From Polyodon spathula (Eukaryota; Chordata; Actinopteri; Acipenseriformes; Polyodontidae): a stretch of 64,000 nucleotides of DNA. The position numbers were made by a program, and so were the translations under genes. Shown here piece by piece: positions 22,349 to 31,598 of the stretch; the first letter of the stretch is position 1, and each line of letters opens with the position of its first letter. The notes under the pieces are model-generated. The model was given only the letters and a program-made list of their open reading frames with translations, did not search any database and was not told the DNA's origin. The stretch is taken from the NCBI RefSeq assembly GCF_017654505.1, contig NC_054548.1, positions 37,445,545-37,509,544 of the forward strand. The letters run 5' to 3'.

Positions 22349-22829
22349 TAGTGCCGTTTCTAGGCATAAGCGACATAAGCGACTCTTTAGCAAACTTAAA
22401 AAAAAATTTAAATTAAATATATTTTCTTTTAAATTGATTTTCATAAATGATCACAGTGATGTTTCATGGAATCATGCATCATTCACGCATGCGCTAGACA
22501 CCTGCGGCTGCATTGTGTTTGGTTTGCCTGCTAACGTTTGGATGTGGGGGAAAAAAAGATCAGCCTCCGGTAGCTTCTTTGAGGATTGCGACCAAATTAT
22601 GTCTGAAAAAAGTTCAAGAACGTACCAATCTGATGGGAAGAAGCGTAACGAGAAAAACTGAAGATGGAAAAAAACAAGTGAAAGGTATTGCATTATTTGA
22701 CTTTGCTTCGTTTTTTTGCTGTAGCTTGCTTGCATACTGGCTGTGCCCAGGCCCGTAGTGCCCCTAGAGGCAGCTGAGGCCCTCTGTAAAAATCGTCTCA
22801 ATTCTTTAATTGTGTGTGTATATATATAT

Positions 22830-22885
<56 letters not shown>

Positions 22886-24037
22886 TTTAATTTCTTCACA
22901 TTACTGTGATCTCGGGCTGTACAGACACTGGGGTATGTCAAATTCGCACAACAGAGACGTTTCTCATTAGTCAGTTTCCCAAGTTACTCTGTCCTCTGGT
23001 TTGCAGTGCAGCACTATCATGAAACAGAGAAAAAAAACAAGCAATTATACTTTTCTTTCTGAAGAAGCCAACTCTTGGTAAGAATCAATGTTAAGTAAAT
23101 TTATCAATTATATCGTTGTTTTTCCCCTGTGCAATGTGATGTTTAGCTGCAATACGTTTTGATAAATCTTTTTTTTTTGTTTTCATATAAAATGATTTTT
23201 TTTTTTTTCTCATCACTTTAACTGGACAGTCAGCTCATCCAAGTATCACCCTACCTGCCATAGCACAGTGTTTTATTATAGCATAGTGGCTGTGTATTTG
23301 CATCTATAGCGACCCGGCCTGTGCGCTAGGCAGGTTTACTGCGACCGGTTTCCCCCGCCTGAAGTACTGTACTACTTCCTATCGATTTATATTGACAAAA
23401 AAATATTAGAATTGAGTGAGAAACTTTGTGCTAAACTCGTTCAATGCACGAGTCAGTGTCAGCACCAGTCCCAGCAGTATCAGCATCAGTCTTACCAGTC
23501 AGCAGCAGTTACCAGACCCAGCAGTGTAAGGCAATTTAAGTAGCAGTGAACCAAATGCAAGTCAATAAAGGTATGAACCCATCTACTTATTAATATTGAT
23601 GTTATATTCTTGTCCTTTTAAAATCACATCTTTTTGACAGTGTGAATATGGTCATTTTAGGTTGCTGTGGTTTTGCTGGGAGACAATTAGTTTTACGGGT
23701 CATCAACTTTTAACATTAACATCATCATCCAAGGGATTTAATATTGCTTTGTAGTTTGCATGAACAGTCTCCAGGCTTTATAAGATGATAACTTTTACCT
23801 TTGTAACATAAACAGGATCTGCAAGAGGTTTGTTCAACTTTTTTTTTGCCTCAGTAAAAATCTAAATGTTTATTTGTACATTGTATGTTTGCTCGTACAT
23901 ATGTGTGCTCATACAAACATTTACAACACAGTAGGCATAAGCATATGTTGGTTTGATGTTATGCCAAGTGGAGTGGACTACAGTGAGGAGGGGCAAATCA
24001 AATCCTTGGAGCCCCCAAAAGGCTCGTAACAGCCCTG
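22349..24037. mobile_element. hAT element, internally deleted, in PLE
   Basis: Left end TAGTGCCGTTTCTAGGC and right end GCTCGTAACAGCCCTG are imperfect inverted repeats. The flanks CAGCTGTG (22341-22348) and CAGTTGTG (24038-24045) form an 8-bp target duplication with one mismatch, diagnostic of hAT. The short frame MSEKSSRTYQSDGKKRNEKN (22600) resembles the N-terminus of ZMYM/hAT-type transposases. The rest is non-coding, including an (AT)n at 22817-22880 and a second CCCGTAGTGCCCCTAGAGGC block near 22750. Confidence 0.8.
22817..22880. repeat. (AT)n microsatellite
   Basis: Almost pure AT dinucleotides inside the hAT element, with one GATA interruption. Confidence 0.9.
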
Positions 24038-24471
24038 CAGTTGTGGGTTTGCCCCTAATTATGTAAATATACAGTATATATGGGCCATTGGGAAGAATAA
24101 TTTATAAATGACACTGCCTCCAATCAACATTCACAGGATATTCTATTTTGGAAAAGATATGTAGACAATATAAGAACATAAGAAAGTTTACAAACAAGAC
24201 GAGGCCATTCGGCCCATCTTGCTCATTTGGGTGTTTAGTAACTTATTGATCCAAGAATCTCGTGTAGCAGCTTCTTGAAGGGTCCCAAGGTGTCGGCATC
24301 AACAACATTACAGGGGAGTTGGGGAGTTTTATTTTGTTTATAGATGACGGCGAACAGCCGTGTGTTTTGCTTGTTTATTATTTATTGTATGACTGCGTAG
24401 CTGTGTTTAGTTTTGTTATTGTTTTGCAACGTGGATGGGAAGCCCCATCCACATTATAAAACCTGTGCAAA

Positions 24472-24543
24472 AGGTGGCCATCTCCTGTATTAATTAAGTG
24501 ATTAATTTGTTGCTAATCAGGAGATGGTCACCTGCATAAATAT
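24472..24543 (+). promoter_or_regulatory. LTR-delta copy 1 U3 hairpin and TATA-like box
   Basis: Arms AGGTGGCCATCTCCTG and CAGGAGATGGTCACCT pair with a single C/T exception, a G:T wobble in RNA. The loop holds TTAATTAAGTGATTAAT. CATAAATAT follows immediately, in the place of a TATA box. Confidence 0.6.
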
Positions 24544-24759
24544 CTGCAGCTCTCTGCAATCTGGGTGGGTGTTCTGAAGTGGAGAGCGAGAGAGCAAGGA
24601 GCGTGTTTAATTTAAAACGAAACTGAAAGGATCCGTGAAGGCTACTGCCCAGCCGGACCTTAACTTATTACTTGTGTTTGTGATTTGGTTTTGTTCATCT
24701 TTTTGTTTTGCTCTGTGAGCTGTGTTTATGTTTGTTTAAATATTTCATTTATTTTTGTT

Positions 24760-25170
24760 TGTGGCAGGCTGGCGAGTGGAAAGAGGCCCAGAGACAGACT
24801 GCGGTTCCAAAAAAAATACCAATTTTATATAAATAACACAAAATAAACATGCACAAGTGCAAAATAAAGGGATTTAAACACAAATAAAGCAATACAAAAA
24901 CAAAACTCACAAAAATAAAGGTTTCCAGGCTAGGCAATGCCTTCACAAATCACAAATCACAAAAACCCACAAACACCAATCTGCTTCCTCAGCTCCCTCC
25001 TCTCAAATGAGAAGCAGAGGCCTCCTTTTATGACAGGTGGCTGGGTGCTGATTGGTCGTTAATTAAACTAATCATCTACTCAACCCCAGCCACCTGAACA
25101 TAATAAACCCAGGCAGGTAATTAACCCCATCCCTGCCAATTTAAAAGAGGCAGAGCTTTACTCTGCCACA
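24760..25170 (-). mobile_element. Solo LTR-epsilon, complete with target duplication
   Basis: Termini on the minus strand are TGTGGCAGAG...CTGCCACA. TTGTT flanks both sides (24755-24759, 25171-25175), a perfect 5-bp target duplication. Length is 411 bp. On the minus strand the order is U3 with hairpin (25034-25096), TATA-like CATAAAAGGAG (25022-25032), then AT-rich R/U5 with TTTATT-rich sequence and the CAGTCTGTCTCTGGGCCTC end block. TG..CA ends, 5-bp duplication and signal order identify a solo LTR rather than a DNA transposon. Confidence 0.8.
25022..25096 (-). promoter_or_regulatory. LTR-epsilon U3 hairpin and TATA-like box
   Basis: Arms CAGGTGGCTGGG and CCCAGCCACCTG (25034-25045, 25085-25096) are perfectly complementary. 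The loop contains TTAATTAAACTAATCATC. CATAAAAGG on the minus strand follows the stem after a few bases. The same arrangement occurs in the partial copy at 51041-51113. Confidence 0.65.
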
Positions 25171-25545
25171 TTGTTATTTAATAAAAACCAACGCATGGCG
25201 CGTCTTTTTTTTTTGGTAAACTGCACTTACCTGACCTGTGTGTGTTTCCTTCTGGTCTGAGTCACCGCAAAGCCATTTCCTGCCAGAGCCCCTTTTTCTA
25301 ATCTCCATTTGTGACCTCTGGTCCTTGTTTCTTTTTTCAGGTCGAAAAAGTCCCTTGGGTCGACATTGTCAATACGTTTTAGAATTTTGAATGCTTGAAT
25401 CAGATCGCCGCGTAGTTGTCCTTGTTCAAGACTGAACAGATTCAATTCATTAAGCCTGTCTGCATATGACATGCCTTTCTAGAGCAACAATATCTTTTTT
25501 ATAGAACTGAACAGAATATCCTAGATGAGGTCTTACTAATTCATT

Positions 25546-25940
25546 GTAAAGTTGAAGTTCTCTGGTTGTTTGAAAAAAAAAAGTTAAATTGAGTATTATG
25601 ATTGTATTTTTCATTTATATGATTAGATAAGCATACTTACATGAGTGACTGTTTGTTGTATTGGAAGTTTATTGTGTTTTGTAATAGATGCATTGCTGTT
25701 TATACGACTTTTTTAAGCTTCTGTAATTGATTATACTAATTGAATAATCATTTGATGCATATAAATGAGGGTTGCTTCTAAATAGCAAACACTATCCACT
25801 TGACAATGACACGAGTGTGTGAAATGCGTTGTGTTGTACAGCTATCTGTTTGTGTGCTGCTTTTAAAATGAAATAAAGTTTTAATAAGTTTTAATAAGTT
25901 ATTTGTAGTGGTCATGTTCATATAAATAGGCGTCTCTACA
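25546..25940 (+). other. Possible PLE 3' end
   Basis: This follows the LINE-B insert and includes ACTATCCACTTGACAATGAC, then GAGTGTGTGAAATGCGTTGTG, then AATAAAG near 25872 and a doubled TTTTAATAAG. The PLE family is known to carry hammerhead-type motifs (CTGANGA...GAAA) near its ends, and this stretch has a weak likeness. No GIY-YIG reading frame is present. The link to the RT part at 21.4-24.2 kb is inferred only from position. Confidence 0.3.
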
Positions 25941-25999
25941 AGGTCTACTATTAAGCTACAAGCCTTTGCCAACAGCGATAAAAGCATTTGGATCTTTAT

Positions 26000-26003
<4 letters not shown>

Positions 26004-26060
<57 letters not shown>
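26004..26060. repeat. (AT)n microsatellite, left of Tc1
   Basis: Pure AT repeat ending at the TA target site of the Tc1 element. Confidence 0.95.
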
Positions 26061-26061
<1 letters not shown>

Positions 26062-26064
<3 letters not shown>

Positions 26065-27674
26065 TGCCTTGCAAAAGTATTCAGACCCCTGACCAATTCT
26101 CTCATATTACTGAATTACAAGTGGTACATTGAAATTTCATTCTGTTTGATATTTTATTTTTAAACACTGAAACTCAGAATCAATTATTGTAAGGTGACAT
26201 TGGTTTTATGTTGGGAAATATTTTTAAGAAAAACAAAAAAATGAAATATCTTGCTTGCATAAGTATTCAACCTCCACACATTAATATTTGGTAGAGCCAC
26301 CTTTCACTGCAATAACAGCTTTAAGTCTTTTGAGGTAATTATGTACCAGCTTTGCACACAGTGTCGGAGTAATTTTGGCCCATTCTTCGTGGCAGATTTG
26401 CTCCAGGTTGTTCAGGTTGGTTGGACGACGCTTGTGCACCGCAATTTTCAAACAGTGCCACAGATTCTCAATGGGATTGAGATCAGGACTTTGACTGGGC
26501 CACTGTAGGACATTCACCTTTTTGTTCTTGAGCCACTCCAATGTTGCTTTGGCCTTGTGCTTGGGATCATTGTCCTGCTGAAAGGTGAATTTCCTCCCAA
26601 GCGGACTGAAACAGATTCTCTTGCAGTATTTTCCTGTATTTTGCTCCATCCATTCTTCCTTCAATTGTAACAAGATGCCCAGTCTCTGCTGATGAGAAGC
26701 ATCCCCACAGCATGATGCTGCCACCACCATACTTCACTGTAGGGATGGTGTGTCTTGAGGCATGGGCATTGTTAGGTTTGCGCCACACATAGCGTTTTGA
26801 GTTTTGGCCAAAAAGCTCTATCTTGGTCTCATCTGACCACAAAAACCTTTCCCACATCGCAGCTGGGTCACTCTCATGCTTTCTGGCAAACTCCAGATGT
26901 GCTTTCAGATGGTACTTTTTGAGTAACGGCTTCTTTCTTGCCACCCTCCCATATAGGCCAGTGTTATGCAGAGCTCCTGATATGGTTGACTAGTGCACCA
27001 TTACTCCACTCCCAGCCACTGAACTCTGTATCTTCTTCAAAGTGATTGTTGGCCTCTCTGTGGCTTCTCTCACAAGTCTCCTCCTTGTTTGAGCGCTGAG
27101 TTTTGAGGGACGGCATTTTCTTGGCAGTGCCTGGGTGGTGTGATGCAGCTTCCACTTCCTGATTATTGATCCAACTGTGCTCACTGGGATATCCAAACAC
27201 TTGGATATTATTTTGTACCTTTTCCCTAATCTATGCATTTGTATTACTTTATCTCTAACTTCTGTAGAATGCTCTTTGGTCTTCATTTCTCTTCAGATTC
27301 ACAGCCTTACCAATGATCCTTCAACAGTGGGGTTTTTATCCAGAAAATGTGATAGCAACTTTAATGGTTCAGAGGTGGAGGCCAATGGTAAGGTAATTGT
27401 GTCCTCGTTAGGGCAGTTTCTTTCATCGGTACAAACCGGGAGCTTCCACAGCACAGGGGTTGAATATTTATGCAAGCAAGATATTTCAGTTTTTTATTTT
27501 TCTTAATAATATTTCCCAACATAAAACCAATGTCACCTTACAATAAGTGATTTTGAGTTTCAGTATTTTTTTTTTTTTTTTTTTAAATATTGAACAGAAT
27601 GAAATTTCAATTTACCATTTGTAATTCAGTAATATGAGAGAATTGGTCAGGGGCCTGAACACTTTTGCAAGGCA

Positions 27675-27677
<3 letters not shown>
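26062..27677 (-). mobile_element. Tc1/mariner element, nearly complete
   Basis: Termini CAGTGCCTTGCAAAAGT and ACTTTTGCAAGGCACTG form the ends of an inverted repeat of about 210 bp on each side, flanked by TA within (AT)n. The long repeats contain matching internal blocks such as GGTGACATTGGTTTTATG, an IR/DR-like arrangement. The 1616-bp length is normal for the family. The transposase lies on the minus strand. Confidence 0.9.
26281..27286 (-). pseudogene. Tc1 transposase, one stop and one frameshift
   Basis: ATG at 27286 begins an N-terminal helix-turn-helix pair (EVRDKVIQMHRLGKRYKIIS, then SSTVGSII-like VSTVGSIIRKWK). The catalytic domain has [23 protein letters not shown] and [11 protein letters not shown]. 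Counting between the second Asp and the Glu gives DD34E, as in Tc1. A TAG at 26990-26992 follows GVMVH, in the same frame as the continuation STISGALHNTGLYGRVARKK. A frameshift near 26590-26610 occurs at ENLFQSA before KFTFQQDND. Otherwise it is about full length (about 335 codons). The protein would cut and paste the element at TA. Confidence 0.85.

Positions 27678-27750
<73 letters not shown>
27678..27750. repeat. (AT)n microsatellite between two Tc1 elements
   Basis: AT repeat separating the right end of the element at 26062-27677 from the left end of the next Tc1 fragment. Confidence 0.95.
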
Positions 27751-27751
<1 letters not shown>

Positions 27752-27754
<3 letters not shown>

Positions 27755-28368
27755 TTGTAGTCAGAAGTTTACATACCCAAATGGAAATGTATAATTTCTA
27801 GAAAACAAATAATTTTAGGAGAAATCTTTTGTAGCAAAAGTTTTACTTTTGTGGGTGAGGAAAAAAGGAAAAAATTATTTCAGGAATTATTTATTTCAGC
27901 AATTTCTTTACAAAACTCCAAATATGCTAAGTCAAAAGTATTCATACCCTTTGATGCTATGATAGTATTATCTACAAGGTGCTATAAATCTTAATATGAT
28001 AATGCAGAATCTAATTCAGATTCTGATTCTCAGAAAAGTCTAGAAAATGCTGGATTGTAGTTGAACATTCATAGGCTAGGCATAGGATGATTGCTGCTAT
28101 TACTCAAGTCAATATAGGAAAAGTAAAGAGCCATCTGAAGACTTTAGGCAGAAAATTATTTATTGTTATAAAGATGGAGAAAGATTGCCAAGCATTTAAG
28201 TATCCCAATTTCAACTATTGTTTCTACTACAAGAAGTACGACTTGTGGTACTGTCACAATGCTCCCTCAGTCTGGAAGAAAGAAGGTTCTTTTACCAAGA
28301 ACAAGTAGAAGAATTGAGAATTGAATTGAATTGAGGAAGGTTATTAACAATCCTAGATTGACTGCCAA

Positions 28369-28372
<4 letters not shown>
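27752..28372 (+). mobile_element. Tc1-like element, 5' half only
   Basis: The left end CAGTTGTAGTCAGAAGTTTAC is a Tc1-type terminus distinct from the neighbour's. A decayed N-terminal transposase frame (SHLKTLGRKLFIVIKMEKDC, 28130-28190) continues in another frame to NNPRLTAKD at 28345-28372. There the sequence passes into an (AT)n. The catalytic half and right terminus are missing. Confidence 0.65.

Positions 28373-28434
<62 letters not shown>
28371..28434. repeat. (AT)n microsatellite
   Basis: AT repeat replacing the right half of the Tc1 fragment and bordering the first LINE-C tail of the array. Confidence 0.95.
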
Positions 28435-28438
<4 letters not shown>

Positions 28439-28509
28439 TTTTACTGTATTATAATTTTTTTTGATGGTTCTTTGTTTCAAAAAAGGACCCTTAAGTCAAA
28501 GTCAGTGTG
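28435..28509 (+). mobile_element. LINE-C array unit 0, 3' tail only
   Basis: The end AAAGGACCCTTAAGTCAAAGTCAGTG, just before (TC)n, aligns with the unit 3 end AAAGGATCTTAAAAGTCAGTCAG at 41674-41695. It is the 3' UTR end of a further LINE-C unit whose remainder is lost at the (AT)n. This shows the array had at least four units. Confidence 0.6.
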
Positions 28510-28738
28510 TCTCTCTCTCAGAATTATGGGATTGTGGGAGGGGCTTGCGAGCTGAGAGCGGTGTGTTTTGAATAGTGCAGGTCTGTTTTAACAGTCTTGC
28601 TCTGACTATTTTCACATGCTTAATTTAAAAGACATTTTATACGTTTCTTTTAAAAGTGTTATTTATTTATAGCCTTTTATATTTATTTATTTATTGGTCT
28701 TACCAATTGGGAGGTGAAGTTAGTGTGTGTTGTCCTGA

Positions 28739-29520
28739 GATGGGCTTGTACTCTAGCAGGATGGAGAGACTGACACGGAGATACGTATGCGCCCGACAGC
28801 GGACTCTACATGAAGGATGTTCTGTTATCAATCGTTAGGATAATTGGTTTTAATAACATTAAATCTGCTACGTGTATGAATAAGGCCACTGTTGTGTTGT
28901 TAAGTCAAGAATCTTTAGTAAATAAGATTGTGGAGGAAGACTGTCAAAGGTGCTTTTATTACTGCTTTACCTCTTTTAACTTCTTTAAGGAAAGTGGTTT
29001 TATCAAATGTTCCCTCTTTTATTCCGAATGTAGTGATCGAAAGAGAATTGGCAAGATACATTAAAATAATGATTGATTATGTAAATCTGTAAGAATCCTG
29101 AGGTGAAACTTGTGCTGTCTTTACATAGATAAGTGTTTGTATTGTCGCATAACCCAGGGCAGGATCTAAGTGTAGCCTGGAGGTTTATTGTAGAGGGAAA
29201 AGAGTTTTTGCAATCTTGGACACAGTGAAGTCCTTACATTGTGGCTAGGAAGGGTACATGAAGCAAGCCTGTCCTAAGCTCAGATTGGTGGCTGTGGCAG
29301 ACAGCGGCACTGAAGGCCAGGGGACTGGTCAGGCTGAGGGTGTTCGGGGAGCAAATGTGGAGGAGTCGGCGGAGACACCTGTGCCTGCACCCTGAGCTAA
29401 GAAGAGGATTGCTGCAGAGGAGCAGTTTACAGCAGTGGAGCAGCTTACAGGGTCAACTGTAACGGAACCCCCTGCTGATCCGGAAGGGAGCTTTACTGCT
29501 ATCATAAAAAAAGAAAACGA
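28739..29520 (+). pseudogene. LINE-C ORF1 remnant, unit 1
   Basis: The frames match ORF1 of units 2 and 3: LTRRYVCARQRTLHEGC replaces LTRRHGV..., then NNIKSATCMNKATVVLLSQE and SLVNKIVEE (28850-28940). Near 29240-29275 the sequence HCG..EGYMKQACP is a degraded CCHC knuckle. ORF1 proteins of L1-group LINEs bind the element RNA. Frameshifts and stops are frequent. Confidence 0.55.
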
Positions 29521-29679
29521 AAGAAAGAGCTGAAGCAGTGGTCAAGAGGAAGTCTATCTGGGGCCCTGTGGCAGCTCACAAAGATAGCGGGGGGGGGGGG
29601 CTCAACCTGCTGCTCCTGAGGAACCAAGCTCTGGTTCGCTAGTTGGTGGTGACACGGGGTCTCAGCCCAGCATTCAGTG

Positions 29680-31190
29680 ACAGAAATCATGATGAAACCA
29701 ATCGCCAATCTGTGAGAGCTGGCATGCTGACAAAATTTGATTTAGTTGAGAGAAACTTACATTACCATTCTAAACACTATACTTGGATCAAAATAAATAA
29801 TGGTCAGTTGTCTGGAGCATGGTTAGATAGGGTTTACACCTAAAAGCACCATCTTAATAGAATTATTAGTAGCAGTATTCTTCCCATGGCTCTGATCATC
29901 ACCTCACCACAGCTGTTTTGTGTTTATCCATTGCACAACACTCCAAATCCTATTGGCACTTTAACATTAAATTATTATAAGACACACAGTTTAAAGAAAT
30001 ATTCAAACTATTTTGGAATAACTGGTGAAAAGAAAAGGGACGCTTTTCTAATTTGAGACAGTGGTGGGTTGTGGGGAAAATTACAGTGAAAATGTTCTGC
30101 CAGCAATTCACCCAGAATGTCGTTGTGAGTTAAAAGCAGTGGCCAGCCAGCTAGAGAATGATATTTTAGAGATTGAGAGAGAGCTGGGCAGTCAAAGCTC
30201 AGACAGGCCTTATTGTAGCCTGAAAAAGAGGAAACAGCGCCTGGGCAGCCTGTTGGAGGAGAGGGTCAAGGGATCCCTGGTAACAGCAAGATTTGTGGAA
30301 TTAAGAGATATGGACACCCCTTGATCTTGTTCTTCAGCTTGGAGAAGAAATAAGCTGAAAGAAAACAAATGCTTATACTGAAGCTCCCTGGGAGTAGAGA
30401 GGTCTCCAGCCCTGTGGAGCTTCGTCAGGCTGTGGTGAAATTGTATTCAGATCTGTACCGGGCTGTGGGCTGCGACCAGCAGAAGGAGGTCTCCCTTAAC
30501 TGGGTGAGAAAGAAAACCATGTGCTGCACAGTCACCAGATATAATGTGTACCAAGACGCTCCCTTTTTGATAATGTAGTTTTAATCAGAGATCTTTTTAA
30601 TGTATCTAAACTTTTTAACTGAGATTTCGGGCTGGTGTCGCTTGACCGGGGGAAGTTTTTTCACAGGGTGGACCATGGCTTTTTATTTTGCACCCTAGAG
30701 GCATTTGGCTTTGGTCCTGTTTTTATTTCATATATTAAAATGTTATATTCTAATATTTTTAGCTTTGTTAAGATTAATAACGATCTGAGCCAGCCCTTCC
30801 CAGTACAGAGAGGAATCAGAAAGGATCAGAAAGGGCTGCTCTCTGTTGGGGATGCTCTACGCCCTCTCCATTGAACCGTTGCTACAACGGTTGACGGAGT
30901 GTCTTGCTGGCCTGGCCATACCTGCCCTCTCCTCCGCCTAGCCCATCCGTTCATGGTGCGGTGCTTCTCAGAGAGGCAGGCCCCAGAGCGTGAGCTTGAT
31001 TTCCCCTCAATGCTGCTCCACCCTATGTTGTTGGAGGAGGAGGAGGGGGGAGCGACCCAGGATGCTATTATCCCTGGATGAAGAGACCAATCTACAGTTT
31101 CACTCAGCAGAGAAGGCACTGTGGTTAATACCTTGCATTATTACAGACTTAAAGACCCGATTGTCACCAAGTGGAGGGTTCACCTAGCGA
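29680..31190 (+). pseudogene. LINE-C ORF2 remnant, unit 1
   Basis: The sequence DRNHDETNRQS (29688), HYTWIKINNGQLSGAWLDRVY (29777-29838) and a SDHH-like block correspond to the endonuclease C-terminus. The linker LEERVKGSLVTARFVELRDM (30253-30312) matches the other units. RT blocks SLDRGKFFHRVDHG and FPVQRGIRK (30640-30820) follow. The QETH start of the endonuclease, motif C and most of the C-terminal domain are deleted. Confidence 0.65.
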
Positions 31191-31410
31191 TGGAGGAGTC
31201 TGCACTGCCATCCTAGAGGGTGCTGTACAATTGACCTCTGCCAAGGCACTTTGGGGACCATCTCAAATTTTTTGCTATTTTTTGAATGTTTGGTTAATTG
31301 TCTGTGTTTTTGTTTATTACGACCCATGCTGGAACTTACTAGTTTTATTTAAAGTTATCTTACTTTTTTTGGTGTTTTTTGTGTTGTTCAATAAAGGGAT
31401 TTTAAAATAT

Positions 31411-31428
31411 TCTCTCTCTCTCTCTCTC
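31411..31428. repeat. (TC)9 junction between LINE-C units 1 and 2
   Basis: Pure TC repeat directly between the 3' end of unit 1 and the 5' start of unit 2 (GGGATTGTGGGAGGGGCTTG at 31440). Confidence 0.95.
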
Positions 31429-31598
31429 GCTGAGGTTTGTGGGATTGTGGGAGGGGCTTGTGAGGTGTTTGAGGAAGCTGGAGGTTTGTAGGAGGAAGGT
31501 TTGTTTGGATTGAGTTAATCCTTTTAATTATTTAAAAAAAAAACTTTCTTTATTAAATAATTTGTTGTGAGTGCGGGAGAGCTGACTCAGCCTGGGCA

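Larger units (their letters stand above)
21420..24172 (+). mobile_element. Penelope-like element (PLE) RT region, split by hAT
   Basis: The plus strand has NIPNYVLNKTQQTILNKGLSF (21440-21500), ANKGGSIVVQN (21738-21770), FYILPKIHKNPSHLPGRLIV (21955-22015), YLVSFDVESLYANIPH (22155-22203) and YFLQTQGTAVG split by the hAT at 22349-24037. WKRYVDNI (24150-24172) corresponds to RT motif C, with YVDD changed to YVDN. This order fits PLE reverse transcriptases of the Neptune/Poseidon type. Stops and a missing GIY-YIG domain make it dead. The LINE-B tail begins at 24173. Confidence 0.7.
24322..25262 (+). mobile_element. Solo LTR-delta copy 1, both ends eroded
   Basis: It shares with 47285-47926 the blocks TGTGCA(A/G)AAGGTGGCCATCTCC and AATAAAAAC. 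U3 holds the hairpin 24472-24533, and a TATA-like CATAAATATC follows at 24535-24543. A smaller hairpin, GTGGATGGG/CCCATCCAC, lies at 24431-24452. An AATAAA signal is at about 25180. LTR-epsilon is inserted at 24760-25170. Neither TG start nor CA end is preserved. Confidence 0.6.
24173..25545 (-). mobile_element. LINE-B copy interrupted by nested LTRs
   Basis: The LINE-B 3' tail (CATAAGAA units, GAGGCCATTCGGCCCATC) occupies 24173-24321. The body resumes at about 25263 with the frame RDFFDLKKETRTRG and MSYADRLNELNLFSLEQ, and ends at about 25545. The intervening 0.94 kb is LTR-delta carrying LTR-epsilon. The gap matches the LINE-B position just after GGGGAGTTG. This LINE-B in turn interrupts the PLE after YVDNI. 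Confidence 0.75.
28520..31410 (+). mobile_element. LINE-C array unit 1, internally deleted
   Basis: It starts after (TC)n (28510-28519) with GGGATTGTGGGAGGGGCTTG and ends CAATAAAGGGATTTTAAAATAT before the next (TC)n. Remnants in order are ORF1 (28739-29520), the C-terminal half of the endonuclease region (29680-29850), the linker (30061-30310), RT (30570-30900), and a short C-terminal scrap. At 2.9 kb it is little more than half of unit 3. Confidence 0.75.

Noticed and set aside
24760..25170. Non-autonomous DNA transposon with TGTGGCAG inverted ends
   Set aside because: The inverted ends are short and include TG...CA, the target duplication is 5 bp, and a TATA box and AATAAA occur in LTR order, so a solo LTR fits better.
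28292..28555. Frames of alternating Ile-Tyr on both strands
   Set aside because: They are translations of the (AT)n microsatellite; the same applies near 26000, 44530, 45200, 52560 and 54800.
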